Assembly: GCA_002408085.1 (NCBI GenBank)
Contig: DHQL01000027.1
Span: 72,488 to 136,487, forward strand
Direction: 5' to 3'
Origin: Spirochaeta sp. UBA5339
GTDB taxonomy: Bacteria > Spirochaetota > Spirochaetia > DSM-2461
DNA: 64,000 nucleotides
Shown one piece after another: positions 15,665 through 23,584 of this stretch. The translations under genes and the position numbers were made by a program. Position 1 is the stretch's first letter, and each line of letters starts with the position of its first letter. The notes beneath the pieces are model-generated. The model ran no database searches, was not told where the DNA came from, and saw only the letters and a list, made by a program, of their open reading frames with translations.

Positions 15665-18600
15665 GTGAGTGAAAAAAAAGAGATCTACCTGCTGCCTTAT
15701 GCCCATCTTGATACACAGTGGAGATGGGAGTATCCGACAACTATAAAGAAATATATTCCCAAGACCATGGACAGGAATTTTGAGCTTCTGAAGAAGTATC
15801 CGGGCTACTGTTTTAATTTCACAGGAATGATCCGCTATGCCATGATGAAGGAGTACTATCCCGACAAATATGAGGTGGTGAAAGACTATGTGGAGCTTGG
15901 ACGCTGGTTTCCTGCAGGAACCTGTCTGGATGAGACAGATGCCCTTGTTCCCTCCATGGAGTCCATGGTCAGAAACATTCTCTACGGCCACAGGCAGGCC
16001 GTCAGGGAGTTTGGAAGGAGCAGCAGTGACTACCTTCTGCCTGACTGTTTCGGCTTCCCCGGAAATATGCCCACCGTGCTGGCCCATATGGGGATTAAGG
16101 GGTTCTCAACCCAGAAGCTGAGCTGGCACTCTGCGGTGGGGATTCCCTTTCAGCTCGGTTTCTGGAAAGGCCCCGAGGGCAGTGAGATCCTGAGCACCCT
16201 GAATCCCGGAGCCTATACCTCTCACCTGAGACTTCCGGTCCATATGAGTCCAGGGGCTAAAAAAATGTTGAAAGAACAGGGTGAGAAGACCGGAGTCTGG
16301 AAGTCGTTTCAGTACTATGGTGTCGGTGATATGGGGGGGGCTCCCAAAGAGGGCTCTGTTAAAAAGGCCCTTCAGGCCGTGGAGAAGGGCAGCGAAGGTG
16401 AACTGACCGTCAGACAGGGATCCCCTGATGATTTCTACGGCTCTGTTACCCCGGAGGAACGTTCCCGGCTGGAGCGCTATGAAGGGGATTTTCTTCTGAC
16501 CCTTCACAGTGCCGGTACCCTGACTTCGGCGGCGGTTATGAAACGCTGGAACCGAAAGAATGAACAGCTGGCCTTTGCCGCAGAGGCGGCGGCAGCAGCA
16601 GCTTACTACACTAAAGGAGCTCCCTGGCCCGCGGAGAAGATTCAGGCTGCCTGGACACGCATTATAGGCAGTCAAATGCACGATATCCTTCCGGGGACAT
16701 CTACGCCCAATGCGTACAGATATGCTTGGAATGATGAAGTCGTTGCCCTGAATCTCTGGAACTCTGTTCTTGAAGATTCTGCACGATCCATAGCTCCCTC
16801 TCTGGCTGGGGACGGACCTCTCCTGCTTTACAATCCTGTCCCACAGGAGAGGGAGGATATGGTAGAGGTTCAATTACCCGAGGATCTCACTTTACCCGAA
16901 GGGTCCGTGGTGATTGTAAGCTCCGAGGGAGAACGGTATTCCGGGCAGATTACCCCGGACCATGGTAAGAACGGTCTTGTACTGCGGTTCCATCCACAGC
17001 TGGGCTGTTTGTCCTGGCAGCGCTTTTCCGTTGAAGCCGTACCGGTTCCGGCAGAACCGGAAGTCTCCCTTGTGAGAGGAGAGAGGGGCTGGATACTTGA
17101 GAACAGCCGTCTCAGGGCTTCAGTTTCTGCAGAGGGGGTTCTGTACTCCATCTATTCAAAGACCCATGACAGAGAACTGCTTAAAAAACCTCTGGCCTAT
17201 GAGTTTCAGAAGGAAGTCCCGGGGATGTTTCCGGCCTGGAATATGAACTGGTCAGACAGGAAGCAGCCGCCCTTCGCCCGCCTTGAAAAGGGAGAGGTAG
17301 AGGTTCTTGAGGAAGGACCTCTCTCCTGTGCCCTTGCTGTTACATTCCGTTACGGGGATTCGAAGATGGTCAGGGAGATCCGTCTGAACGGGGAGGCTGA
17401 TCTTCTGGATTTCACAGAAAGAATTCGCTGGAGAGAGAAGGCCTGCTCTCTGAAGCTCTCCATTACTGGAAATCTGAAAAAGGGGCAGTTTACTACCAAC
17501 TGGGAGAGTTCCAGAGTCCGGCGGGGAGTAAACAGTGAAAAGGTCTATGAGATGCCCTCCCGTTACTGGGCCGATCTCAGTGATTCTGAGGGGTGGGGAT
17601 TCAGCCTTCTTGAGGACTGCAAGTACGGTTATGATCATCCTTCAGAGGATACTCTCAGAATGACCCTGCTCTTTACGCCGGGTATAAAGGCCCTGGATGC
17701 CTTCAGAGACCAGGGAAGCCTCGACTGGGGAGAGCACACCATAGGCTATGCAATTCGTCCCCACTCCGACGGATGGGAGAGCAGTGACCGGTTCGGAAGG
17801 CTCTTCAATCAGCCGGTGCGCCCGTTTATTCTGAAAGACAGGGGCTGCGGAACTGGAGTCGGGGCTGTGGAACCGGAACTCTCTCTTTTCAGCTTTCCCG
17901 GAGATGATCTCTTTGTCAGTGCAGTCAAAAAAGCTGAGGAGGGTGATGGACTTGTCCTGCGCCTCTACGAACGGAAGGGCCGTGAGAGTTCGGGGCATTT
18001 CAAATTCAGCCGGAAGATTGCCAAGGTCTGCAGAATCAACGGTCTTGAAGAGATCCTGGAGGAACTCCCCCATAAAGAGGACAGTTTTGATGTAACCTTA
18101 AAAGCGGATTCCCTTGCTTCCCTGCTGGTTGAGTTTGCCGATCCTGTAAGGGTGGAGCTTCCCCGGCAGGAGAACCTCTCTCTTCCCTATAACTGCACGC
18201 TGATCTCACCCAATACGGCTGCAGGGGAGGGTATCATTCCGGCAGAGCAGATTCCCGTGGACCTGTATTCCGGAGCAGATAAATACCGGCTCTTTCCGAA
18301 GGCTAAGAAAAATGCACTGCGCTGCAACAGTCAGGCACTGAGGATTCCTTCGGGAACGAATACTCTCCTTCTGCTCTGTACGGCCAGGGTGGAGAGGGAG
18401 TCGGCCTTTATCTGGCGGGATGATGCCGGAAAGATACTGAACTCTGAGGATGTAGTTATCCCTGTGTATAAGGGATTTGCCGGACAGTGGGACAGGCGGA
18501 TCTGGAAGAAGGAGCCTGAACATGAGGAGAAGCAGAAGAGCAGTTATATCTGGAAGAACAGCTGCACCGGGATCGAAAAGGGTTATGTCAAACGTGACAG

Positions 18601-18814
18601 GATTGAGTTTTTTACGACTCATACCCACAGGAACGGTGAAGATCAGGCCTATAAATTCGGATACCTCTACACCCTGAGACTGTCTGTGCCCGAAGGTGCG
18701 GTGACTCTTCAGCTGCCTTCGGAAAGCTCTCTCTATATTGCGGCTGTTACGGCTTCCAGGGAGCATACAGAGGTCAGAAGTGCTGTGTATCTGAAAGACA
18801 GGTTCGACTACTAG
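15665..18814 (+). CDS. GH38-family alpha-mannosidase
   Basis: This is a large retaining glycoside hydrolase, predicted to remove alpha-linked mannose from glycans or oligosaccharides. The N-terminal zinc motif AHLDTQWRWEYP, the nucleophile region LLPDCFGFPGNMP, and the zinc/active-site motif HDILPGTSTPNAY match GH38. The C-terminal half consists of beta-sandwich domains. I chose the GTG at 15665, 8 bases after GGAGGAAA, giving MSEKKEIYLLPYAHLD. An upstream ATG at 15641 has no ribosome site and adds eight polar residues. The predicted length is 1049 residues. There is no signal peptide, so it probably works in the cytoplasm on imported sugars. No transporter is adjacent. Confidence 0.92.
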   Translation: MSEKKEIYLLPYAHLDTQWRWEYPTTIKKYIPKTMDRNFELLKKYPGYCFNFTGMIRYAMMKEYYPDKYEVVKDYVELGRWFPAGTCLDETDALVPSMESMVRNILYGHRQAVREFGRSSSDYLLPDCFGFPGNMPTVLAHMGIKGFSTQKLSWHSAVGIPFQLGFWKGPEGSEILSTLNPGAYTSHLRLPVHMSPGAKKMLKEQGEKTGVWKSFQYYGVGDMGGAPKEGSVKKALQAVEKGSEGELTVRQGSPDDFYGSVTPEERSRLERYEGDFLLTLHSAGTLTSAAVMKRWNRKNEQLAFAAEAAAAAAYYTKGAPWPAEKIQAAWTRIIGSQMHDILPGTSTPNAYRYAWNDEVVALNLWNSVLEDSARSIAPSLAGDGPLLLYNPVPQEREDMVEVQLPEDLTLPEGSVVIVSSEGERYSGQITPDHGKNGLVLRFHPQLGCLSWQRFSVEAVPVPAEPEVSLVRGERGWILENSRLRASVSAEGVLYSIYSKTHDRELLKKPLAYEFQKEVPGMFPAWNMNWSDRKQPPFARLEKGEVEVLEEGPLSCALAVTFRYGDSKMVREIRLNGEADLLDFTERIRWREKACSLKLSITGNLKKGQFTTNWESSRVRRGVNSEKVYEMPSRYWADLSDSEGWGFSLLEDCKYGYDHPSEDTLRMTLLFTPGIKALDAFRDQGSLDWGEHTIGYAIRPHSDGWESSDRFGRLFNQPVRPFILKDRGCGTGVGAVEPELSLFSFPGDDLFVSAVKKAEEGDGLVLRLYERKGRESSGHFKFSRKIAKVCRINGLEEILEELPHKEDSFDVTLKADSLASLLVEFADPVRVELPRQENLSLPYNCTLISPNTAAGEGIIPAEQIPVDLYSGADKYRLFPKAKKNALRCNSQALRIPSGTNTLLLLCTARVERESAFIWRDDAGKILNSEDVVIPVYKGFAGQWDRRIWKKEPEHEEKQKSSYIWKNSCTGIEKGYVKRDRIEFFTTHTHRNGEDQAYKFGYLYTLRLSVPEGAVTLQLPSESSLYIAAVTASREHTEVRSAVYLKDRFDY

Positions 18815-18817
18815 GAC

Positions 18818-20422
18818 TTACAGTTCTCTATATAGTTTTCTGGCTTCCTTTATTACCCTGAACAGAAAGGCCGGGTTGGTGTCCGGAAGTCTGTAGCTGT
18901 CGGGGAAGTGGAAGTAGAGGTAGTCGCAAGCTTTAAGCAGGGGAAGGAGCTCTTCTTCGGATTTCTCTTTCCGGCAGACTTCTTCCCAGCAGGAGATCAG
19001 CTTTTCCAGTCTCTCCTTTTCACCGGTAATAAAGGTATCTATTTTCCCCTTTGAAGAGATCCCCTCCGGCAGTTCCGGTTTTTCAGACATGTTTGCCGAA
19101 GGGATTCCGGAACCATTACCACTGTCATTCAGTATAAGGGGGAACTCCTTCTTCCCTGCAGCGGGGATGGACAGCCGCATTCCCTGCTCTGCCAGATTAA
19201 AGACATCATTGGGCAGGGAGGCTGCAATCTCCTCCAGCTGCCGGGCATAGCTTTCCAGTATCCTGTTGGTAACTGATCTCTCGGGCAGGGCATCGGCGGG
19301 TACAGAGGGTCTGCTCAGGGAGAAACTGTACCACACATCGCCTGCTGTCCTGTTCTCCTGAAGGCTGCACCAGTCATGAAAGGGGGTGCCCCGGGCATGG
19401 GTTTTTCCTTCGACATAGGAGAAGTCCAGGCCTGTGAGAAAGATCGCATTTCCGGTGATCATCCCTGCCAGTTGAACAGCCGCCACACCGACGGAGCCAA
19501 GGGGCGGTATTTCGGTTGGAAGGAGCTTTTTCTCTTTGAGCCTTCTGTGGAGGGCCGTCTCATGGAAGGATGATGCAAAGAAGTAGGGGCAGTGTTTCTC
19601 CCCCCTCAGGGAAGGAGGGTAGGCTGTTATATCGGAAAAAAGATCAACCTTTGCTCCCATCAGGGGATAAAAGTCCTTGAGGTTGTAGAACTGGGCTTCC
19701 AGATTGACCACTCCGTCCGGCAGTATCCCGAACCGTGTCAGGCTCTGAACTGCCGTGTCAACGGCCAGGATATAGATGCTGTCTCTGTATTTACTGATCA
19801 GGGGAAGGGTGCCCTCCAGAGACTCTCCCGCCCCGCAGACGACAACGGCTTTGTCAGTTGAAAAATCAGCGATATCACCGCTGCCGATGGAGTCGAGGTT
19901 GCGAATCAGGTTTTTGATCCACAGAGGACCCATTTTCGCCATGGTAAGGCGGTTCTGCCAGTAGTTTTTCAGAAAGTGCTGAAGTCCGGCCAGCAGGGAG
20001 TCGTAGAGATTTTTGTTCCGCGAGTATCCGCTGTTCAGGGGGACCAGGCGGCAGTGTCGGTATCCCTGATCCTGAATCCCCTTGAAAACCTCATAGAGAG
20101 CCCCGGGGCTGTCCAGGCGGTAGCAGAGGAACCGGTCATCCTTCAGGTTTTGCAGGTAGGCTGAGGTTTCGGCCATCAGGCTCTGATCTGTCTCAATACC
20201 GATAATGCAGGATGAGTCGGGGATAATTTTTTTAAGTGAATCGATCCCGTATCCCAGAAGGGGAGACGGGATCATATAGATGCAGTTTTCTTCTGCCTTG
20301 ATTTGTGCGGCAGCTCTTTCCGCAGCTGCGGAAGGAGCATACCGTGAATAAAGCGGTTTTCCCTGACACAGGATGTTAAGTTCGCCGTTGGAGCTCTGTG
20401 TCAGCTGAACCGGATTGATCAT
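18818..20422 (-). CDS. DUF115/MAF-family protein (motility-associated or MptE-like)
   Basis: The central region (DKAVVVCGAGESLEGTLPLI, then NLEAQFYNLKDFYPLMG and ITGNAIFLTGLDFSYVEGKTHARGT) matches DUF115, shared by bacterial Maf flagellin glycosyltransferases and archaeal 6-hydroxymethylpterin diphosphokinases (MptE). In motile spirochaetes a flagellar glycosylation role is plausible, but there is no flagellar gene next to it, so the substrate is unknown. I chose the ATG at 20422, one base after the ppiD stop. A longer frame to 20530 would read through ppiD and yields a serine-rich non-homologous leader. The length is 534 residues. Confidence 0.78.
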   Translation of the reverse strand: MINPVQLTQSSNGELNILCQGKPLYSRYAPSAAAERAAAQIKAEENCIYMIPSPLLGYGIDSLKKIIPDSSCIIGIETDQSLMAETSAYLQNLKDDRFLCYRLDSPGALYEVFKGIQDQGYRHCRLVPLNSGYSRNKNLYDSLLAGLQHFLKNYWQNRLTMAKMGPLWIKNLIRNLDSIGSGDIADFSTDKAVVVCGAGESLEGTLPLISKYRDSIYILAVDTAVQSLTRFGILPDGVVNLEAQFYNLKDFYPLMGAKVDLFSDITAYPPSLRGEKHCPYFFASSFHETALHRRLKEKKLLPTEIPPLGSVGVAAVQLAGMITGNAIFLTGLDFSYVEGKTHARGTPFHDWCSLQENRTAGDVWYSFSLSRPSVPADALPERSVTNRILESYARQLEEIAASLPNDVFNLAEQGMRLSIPAAGKKEFPLILNDSGNGSGIPSANMSEKPELPEGISSKGKIDTFITGEKERLEKLISCWEEVCRKEKSEEELLPLLKACDYLYFHFPDSYRLPDTNPAFLFRVIKEARKLYREL

Positions 20423-20423
20423 T

Positions 20424-21965
20424 TCAGGACTCGAACAGGCCGCTGTAAGTCTTGTTGAAGTTGTCCTTGAATTTGGGAGAAGAGAGGAAGACGCTCTGGA
20501 GCTCTCCCAACTTGTACTGAGACAGCTCATTGGTCAGCTGGCTGCGGATGTACATTTCGTACTCTTCGGGGTATTTGAATCCTTCCTGTTCTCCGATCAG
20601 TGAGAAAACAACAACCGAACGATCAAGGATCATGGGCTGAGATGTTTCACCGGGAGTTGTAAGTACAAAAGCCTTCTCGAAGAACTCATCACTGTAGGCA
20701 GCAGCGCTCAGGAGGCTGTCGCTTGTCTTGTTGCCGGGGCTGTTAACCAGGAAGGGGACGCTTCCGTATACGGGAGCGATAAATCCGGTCTCCCCGCTTT
20801 CAGCACCCATTGCAGCGGCAGCTTCGGCGAAGGAGGTGTTATGGGCTGCCAGAGGCAGTTCCTGAGCCATTGTCATCAGGTAGTCTTCGATAAGCCCGAC
20901 CTCTTCTCTTTCCATATAGGAGCGGATAGCCGCAACAGTTTCTGTGCTGTTGAAATCGGGAGCAGAGGCGCTCTCTTCGGCCTGGAAGATGTACCAGCCG
21001 CTGCCGGAGGCGATCAGTTCGCTGTGCTGACCTGCTGAGAGGGACATTACTGATGATGCCTGATCTTCGGTCAGGAAACCCAGGAGTGTGTACTTGTAGG
21101 TTTCACCCATGGAACCGCCGTTTTCGGCATAGGCATCTGTGGAGTAGGTTTTAGCCAGGTCTGCAAAAGACTGCTCACCGCTTTCCAGCTTCTGAAGGAC
21201 GGCATTTGCGTCATTCTCTGAAGATCTGACAGTGATTCTGTTCAGGGTGATCTTGCTAAAAAGATTCTCGTTGCCCTTGGCATAATCAACAACTTTTTCC
21301 TGTGGGAAGGAAGAGTAGTTCAGGCGGGCATAGGCAAAGTTCTTTTCTGTTTCACCCATATCCAGAAGGAAGTCAATCATGGCCTGTGAGCGCTGCTGAT
21401 TGTAGATAACGTCGGAATAGAAGGTCTGGACCTTCATATCCTCTTCCAGTGATTTTCTTATCTCTTTGATTCTTGTTCCTGAAGCAGACAGGTAGGCTTC
21501 TTCATCAAAGCTTCCGTTGTTGGTAAAGATGCCGCTTTCAACGATTGCTCTGTCGATTCCGGAGGAGGAAACTCCCACACCGGCTTCGGTGGTTTCGTCG
21601 AGAATAGCAGTTCTTACTACAGTCTGATTAAAGGCAGAACGCCAGATCAGCTGTCTCAGGAAATCAACATTGCTGTTGTTGCCCAGTGAATCTCTATACA
21701 TATTGTTTACAGATTCAACCTGCTGTGCGAAATAGTTACCCTGCTGGAAGGTAATCTGCTGATTTCCATATTTTCCAAATACAAAAGAGCCGGCGCCGCC
21801 GCTTCCTATTCCTGAAAGTGCGGGAACCAGTACAAAACTGACAACGACAATTACCAGTATTATGATAGTTCCTACCATCATGTTCTGCTGTTTTTTCTGG
21901 TATTTTCTCTGTTTGTCGTTCACTGCAGATTTGATGTTTGAAACTTTTTTTCCATCTTGAGACAT
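20424..21965 (-). CDS. PpiD/SurA-like membrane-anchored peptidyl-prolyl isomerase
   Basis: A cytoplasmic basic N-terminus (QRKYQKKQQN) is followed by one membrane segment (MMVGTIIILVIVVVSFVLVP), so the rest lies in the periplasm. The parvulin-type domain starts near FSKITLNRITVRSS and includes SFADLAKTYSTDAYAENGGSMG and GSGWYIFQAEE, with SurA-N-like helices before it. PpiD-type proteins help newly exported proteins fold. I chose the ATG at 21965 (AAGGAC just upstream) rather than 22034, because the longer start overlaps the promoter. The length is 513 residues. It is transcribed just ahead of the DUF115 gene. Confidence 0.87.
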   Translation of the reverse strand: MSQDGKKVSNIKSAVNDKQRKYQKKQQNMMVGTIIILVIVVVSFVLVPALSGIGSGGAGSFVFGKYGNQQITFQQGNYFAQQVESVNNMYRDSLGNNSNVDFLRQLIWRSAFNQTVVRTAILDETTEAGVGVSSSGIDRAIVESGIFTNNGSFDEEAYLSASGTRIKEIRKSLEEDMKVQTFYSDVIYNQQRSQAMIDFLLDMGETEKNFAYARLNYSSFPQEKVVDYAKGNENLFSKITLNRITVRSSENDANAVLQKLESGEQSFADLAKTYSTDAYAENGGSMGETYKYTLLGFLTEDQASSVMSLSAGQHSELIASGSGWYIFQAEESASAPDFNSTETVAAIRSYMEREEVGLIEDYLMTMAQELPLAAHNTSFAEAAAAMGAESGETGFIAPVYGSVPFLVNSPGNKTSDSLLSAAAYSDEFFEKAFVLTTPGETSQPMILDRSVVVFSLIGEQEGFKYPEEYEMYIRSQLTNELSQYKLGELQSVFLSSPKFKDNFNKTYSGLFES

Positions 21966-22005
21966 AGGTAGTCCTTTATACAAAATAAATTCTTGGAGCA
22001 TCGAA

Positions 22006-22034
22006 AAATTACCATGAAAGGGTATAGCTGTCAA
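22006..22034 (-). promoter_or_regulatory. Candidate promoter of ppiD-DUF115 operon
   Basis: The minus strand has TTGACA (a perfect -35) with a 17-base spacer and TAATTT (-10). It lies 41 bases upstream of the chosen ATG. Confidence 0.6.
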
Positions 22035-22053
22035 CGCAGAACCTCCAATAAAT

Positions 22054-22080
22054 AGCCCCTCTGGGGCTGCCTCCAGAGGC
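22054..22080. repeat. Overlapping, mutually exclusive inverted repeats
   Basis: AGCCCC-TCT-GGGGCT (22054-22068) and CCTCTGG...CCAGAGG (22058-22079) share bases and cannot pair at the same time. They lie between the divergent ppiD and tRNA-Asp promoters. No poly-T tract follows on either strand, and the function is unknown. Confidence 0.4.
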
Positions 22081-22140
22081 TTCCCTGACAGGGCTGTTCA
22101 GCATGCCTGGAAAAATATTTTATCTTTCGACATAAAAGTG

Positions 22141-22169
22141 TTGACAATCTTATTTAAGATCATTAAAGT
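22141..22169 (+). promoter_or_regulatory. Candidate promoter of tRNA-Asp
   Basis: TTGACA is followed after 17 bases by TAAAGT. The predicted start of transcription lies a few bases before the tRNA-Asp 5' end at 22183. The -35 is perfect and the -10 matches 4/6. Confidence 0.6.
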
Positions 22170-22182
22170 ACGCTCAGTGAAC

Positions 22183-22256
22183 GGAGGCGTAGCGAAGATG
22201 GTTATCGCGCCGGCCTGTCAAGCCGGAGATCGCGGGTTCGAGACCCGTCGCTTCCG
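22183..22256 (+). tRNA. tRNA-Asp (GTC)
   Basis: Acceptor GGAGGCG pairs with CGCTTCC (with one G-T pair), anticodon stem CCGGC/GCCGG encloses loop CTGTCAA with anticodon GTC, and the T arm carries TTCGAGA. The discriminator is G and CCA is not encoded. A run of T residues follows closely. Confidence 0.97.
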
Positions 22257-22275
22257 CATATTTTTTTTTATATGG

Positions 22276-22299
22276 AAATGCCCTTGAAAAAGGGCATTT
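22276..22299 (+). terminator. Hairpin between tRNA-Asp and tRNA-Pro
   Basis: AAATGCCCTT-GAAA-AAGGGCATTT is a perfect 10-bp stem with a tetraloop, but its T tract is weak. It may end or process the tRNA-Asp transcript. Confidence 0.5.
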
Positions 22300-22317
22300 C
22301 TTGTATAAAGCCAAATT

Positions 22318-22390
22318 CGGGCTGTAGCGCAGGGGCTAGCGCGCGCCGTTCGGGACGGTGAGGCCGGAGGTTCAAATCCTCTCAGCCCGA
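22318..22390 (+). tRNA. tRNA-Pro (CGG)
   Basis: Acceptor CGGGCTG/CAGCCCG is a perfect 7 bp. The D arm is GCGC/GCGC, and anticodon stem CGCCG/CGGTG encloses TTCGGGA with anticodon CGG. The T loop is TTCAAAT. The discriminator is A and CCA is not encoded. Its T-arm sequence recurs in inverted orientation at 22461. Confidence 0.96.
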
Positions 22391-22460
22391 TTACTTTTAT
22401 CTAATTGCATATCTAATAATACATATTAAATCAGTTAATTCTTAAGCCTATGTAGCTATT

Positions 22461-22525
22461 GAGAGGATTTGAACCTGCGGTTCAAGGGTTTGCTTGTCCT
22501 ACCAAAGCAATAACATTGCTTTGGT
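22461..22525. repeat. Inverted tRNA-Pro T-arm fragment followed by strong hairpins
   Basis: Bases 22461-22475 are the exact reverse complement of the T-arm end of tRNA-Pro (22369-22383). Next come the perfect inverted repeat TTGAACC-TGC-GGTTCAA (22469-22485) and the strong hairpin ACCAAAGCAAT-AAC-ATTGCTTTGGT (22501-22525). On the minus strand the block looks tRNA-like at its 3' end, but no anticodon stem forms. It may be a tRNA remnant or an insertion scar. Together with the GC-rich repeat that follows, it fills the 331-bp gap between tRNA-Pro and the LysM gene, in which I see no coding frame. Confidence 0.6.
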
Positions 22526-22564
22526 GTGTTGTCCTCATAGGGCCTAAGGGTATGGCCGAAGGCG

Positions 22565-22652
22565 GAAAAGGGATACGGACTGCCCGCAAGGGGCCCGAAG
22601 GGCCGGAGCGAGAGCGGAGCAGGGAGCAGCCCGATCCCGGCGAAGTCGGGAT
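22565..22652 (+). repeat. GC-rich dispersed intergenic repeat, copy A
   Basis: This copy shares GGGATACGGA, GGGCCGGAGCG, CGGAGC and GGAGCAGCCCGAT, in the same order, with the minus strand of 28620-28736. The insert between the first two words folds into a GC-rich hairpin, and an exchangeable hairpin (ATCCCGGC-GAA-GTCGGGAT) follows the last word. It is not coding and looks like a REP-type or structured-RNA element. Confidence 0.7.
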
Positions 22653-22721
22653 TTCCCAAAAAACAAAATAATTGATTCAAAGAGAGTTTAGTTGCCTTCT
22701 TTTCATGCCGAATCTGTTAAT

Positions 22722-23564
22722 ATGCAAAAGTACAGTATCACCATTTTCATTCTACTGACATGTCAGATTGCTGCTCTATATGCCCAGCCGGCAACCCATA
22801 CTCTTCAGAGGGGGGAGACTCTGTACAGTCTGTCCAGAACCTACGGCGTCTCGGTTGATGAGATTATGGCAGCTAACGGAATTACCTCTCCCGAGAATCT
22901 TTCTGTGGGAAGTGAGCTGATTATTCCCGGTCTTTCTTCAGGAACGTCGTCAAATAATTCAGAAAAAAGCGAGTATATTGTCCAAAAGGGTGATACATTT
23001 TATAGGATAGCCAGAAACCATGGTTTGAGTGTCCAGGAACTTCAGGAGCTGAATGACCTGAGAGGTCTCGGGATTCTTAAGCCGGGTGAGACTCTGATTG
23101 TTTCCGGATCTGCTGGAAGTTCACAGCCTGTTCAGTCTCCGGCCGTTGTTTCAGAAACTCCGGCTGCAGTAGTTGAAAGGCCTGCGGCTCCTGTACGGGA
23201 GAGCTATTCTGACAGTGTTCAGTGGCCCGTAGATGGAGACAAAGAAACTCTTACCGGCAAACTGAGGGGTGTGAGAATAGAGGCGGTTGAAGCCTCTCTT
23301 GTCCGCTCAGTTGCATCGGGCAATGTTGTGTGGACCGGACCGTACCGGGGATTCGGCCAGGTAGTCCTGATTGATGTGGATGAGTACATATATCTGTACG
23401 GCGGCAATGAAGATGTGTTTGTTAATGTGGGCGAATATGTCCCCGCAGGAGCAAGAATTGGCAGATTGGGCCATTCAGGTCTTGCCACTCGAACAGTAAA
23501 TATGTATTTTTCTGTATTTAAAGACGGTATTCCCGTAAGTGTGGTATCAGCACCCCGGGGATAA
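22722..23564 (+). CDS. LysM and degenerate M23 (NlpD-like) envelope protein
   Basis: A signal peptide (QKYSITIFILLTCQIAALYA) precedes two LysM repeats (HTLQRGETLYSLSRTYGVSV and YIVQKGDTFYRIARNHGLSV) that bind peptidoglycan. The C-terminal domain has the M23/LytM fold order (GNVVWTGPYRGFGQVVLID, VNVGEYVPAGARIGRLGHSG). The zinc ligands are missing: YGGN replaces YAHL or YGHN, and VNMYFSV replaces the HLHFEV motif, so it should be a non-catalytic, NlpD- or EnvC-like regulator. I chose the ATG at 22722 because it gives a clean signal peptide; a TTG at 22692 is possible. It is immediately followed by an RpoS-like gene. Confidence 0.83.
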   Translation: MQKYSITIFILLTCQIAALYAQPATHTLQRGETLYSLSRTYGVSVDEIMAANGITSPENLSVGSELIIPGLSSGTSSNNSEKSEYIVQKGDTFYRIARNHGLSVQELQELNDLRGLGILKPGETLIVSGSAGSSQPVQSPAVVSETPAAVVERPAAPVRESYSDSVQWPVDGDKETLTGKLRGVRIEAVEASLVRSVASGNVVWTGPYRGFGQVVLIDVDEYIYLYGGNEDVFVNVGEYVPAGARIGRLGHSGLATRTVNMYFSVFKDGIPVSVVSAPRG

Positions 23565-23584
23565 CTAATCAACCCGGTGGTAAA

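Noticed and set aside
20423..20530. N-terminal extension of the DUF115 protein
   Set aside because: The extra 36 residues are serine-rich, come from ppiD coding DNA read in another frame, and lack family similarity. ATG 20422 fits better.
22461..22540. An additional tRNA on the minus strand
   Set aside because: A T-arm-like end is present, but no anticodon stem or matching acceptor stem forms.
22456..22680. Short open frames over the GC-rich repeat region on both strands
   Set aside because: They follow hairpin and repeat sequence, have no homology pattern or ribosome site, and lie in a structured non-coding block.
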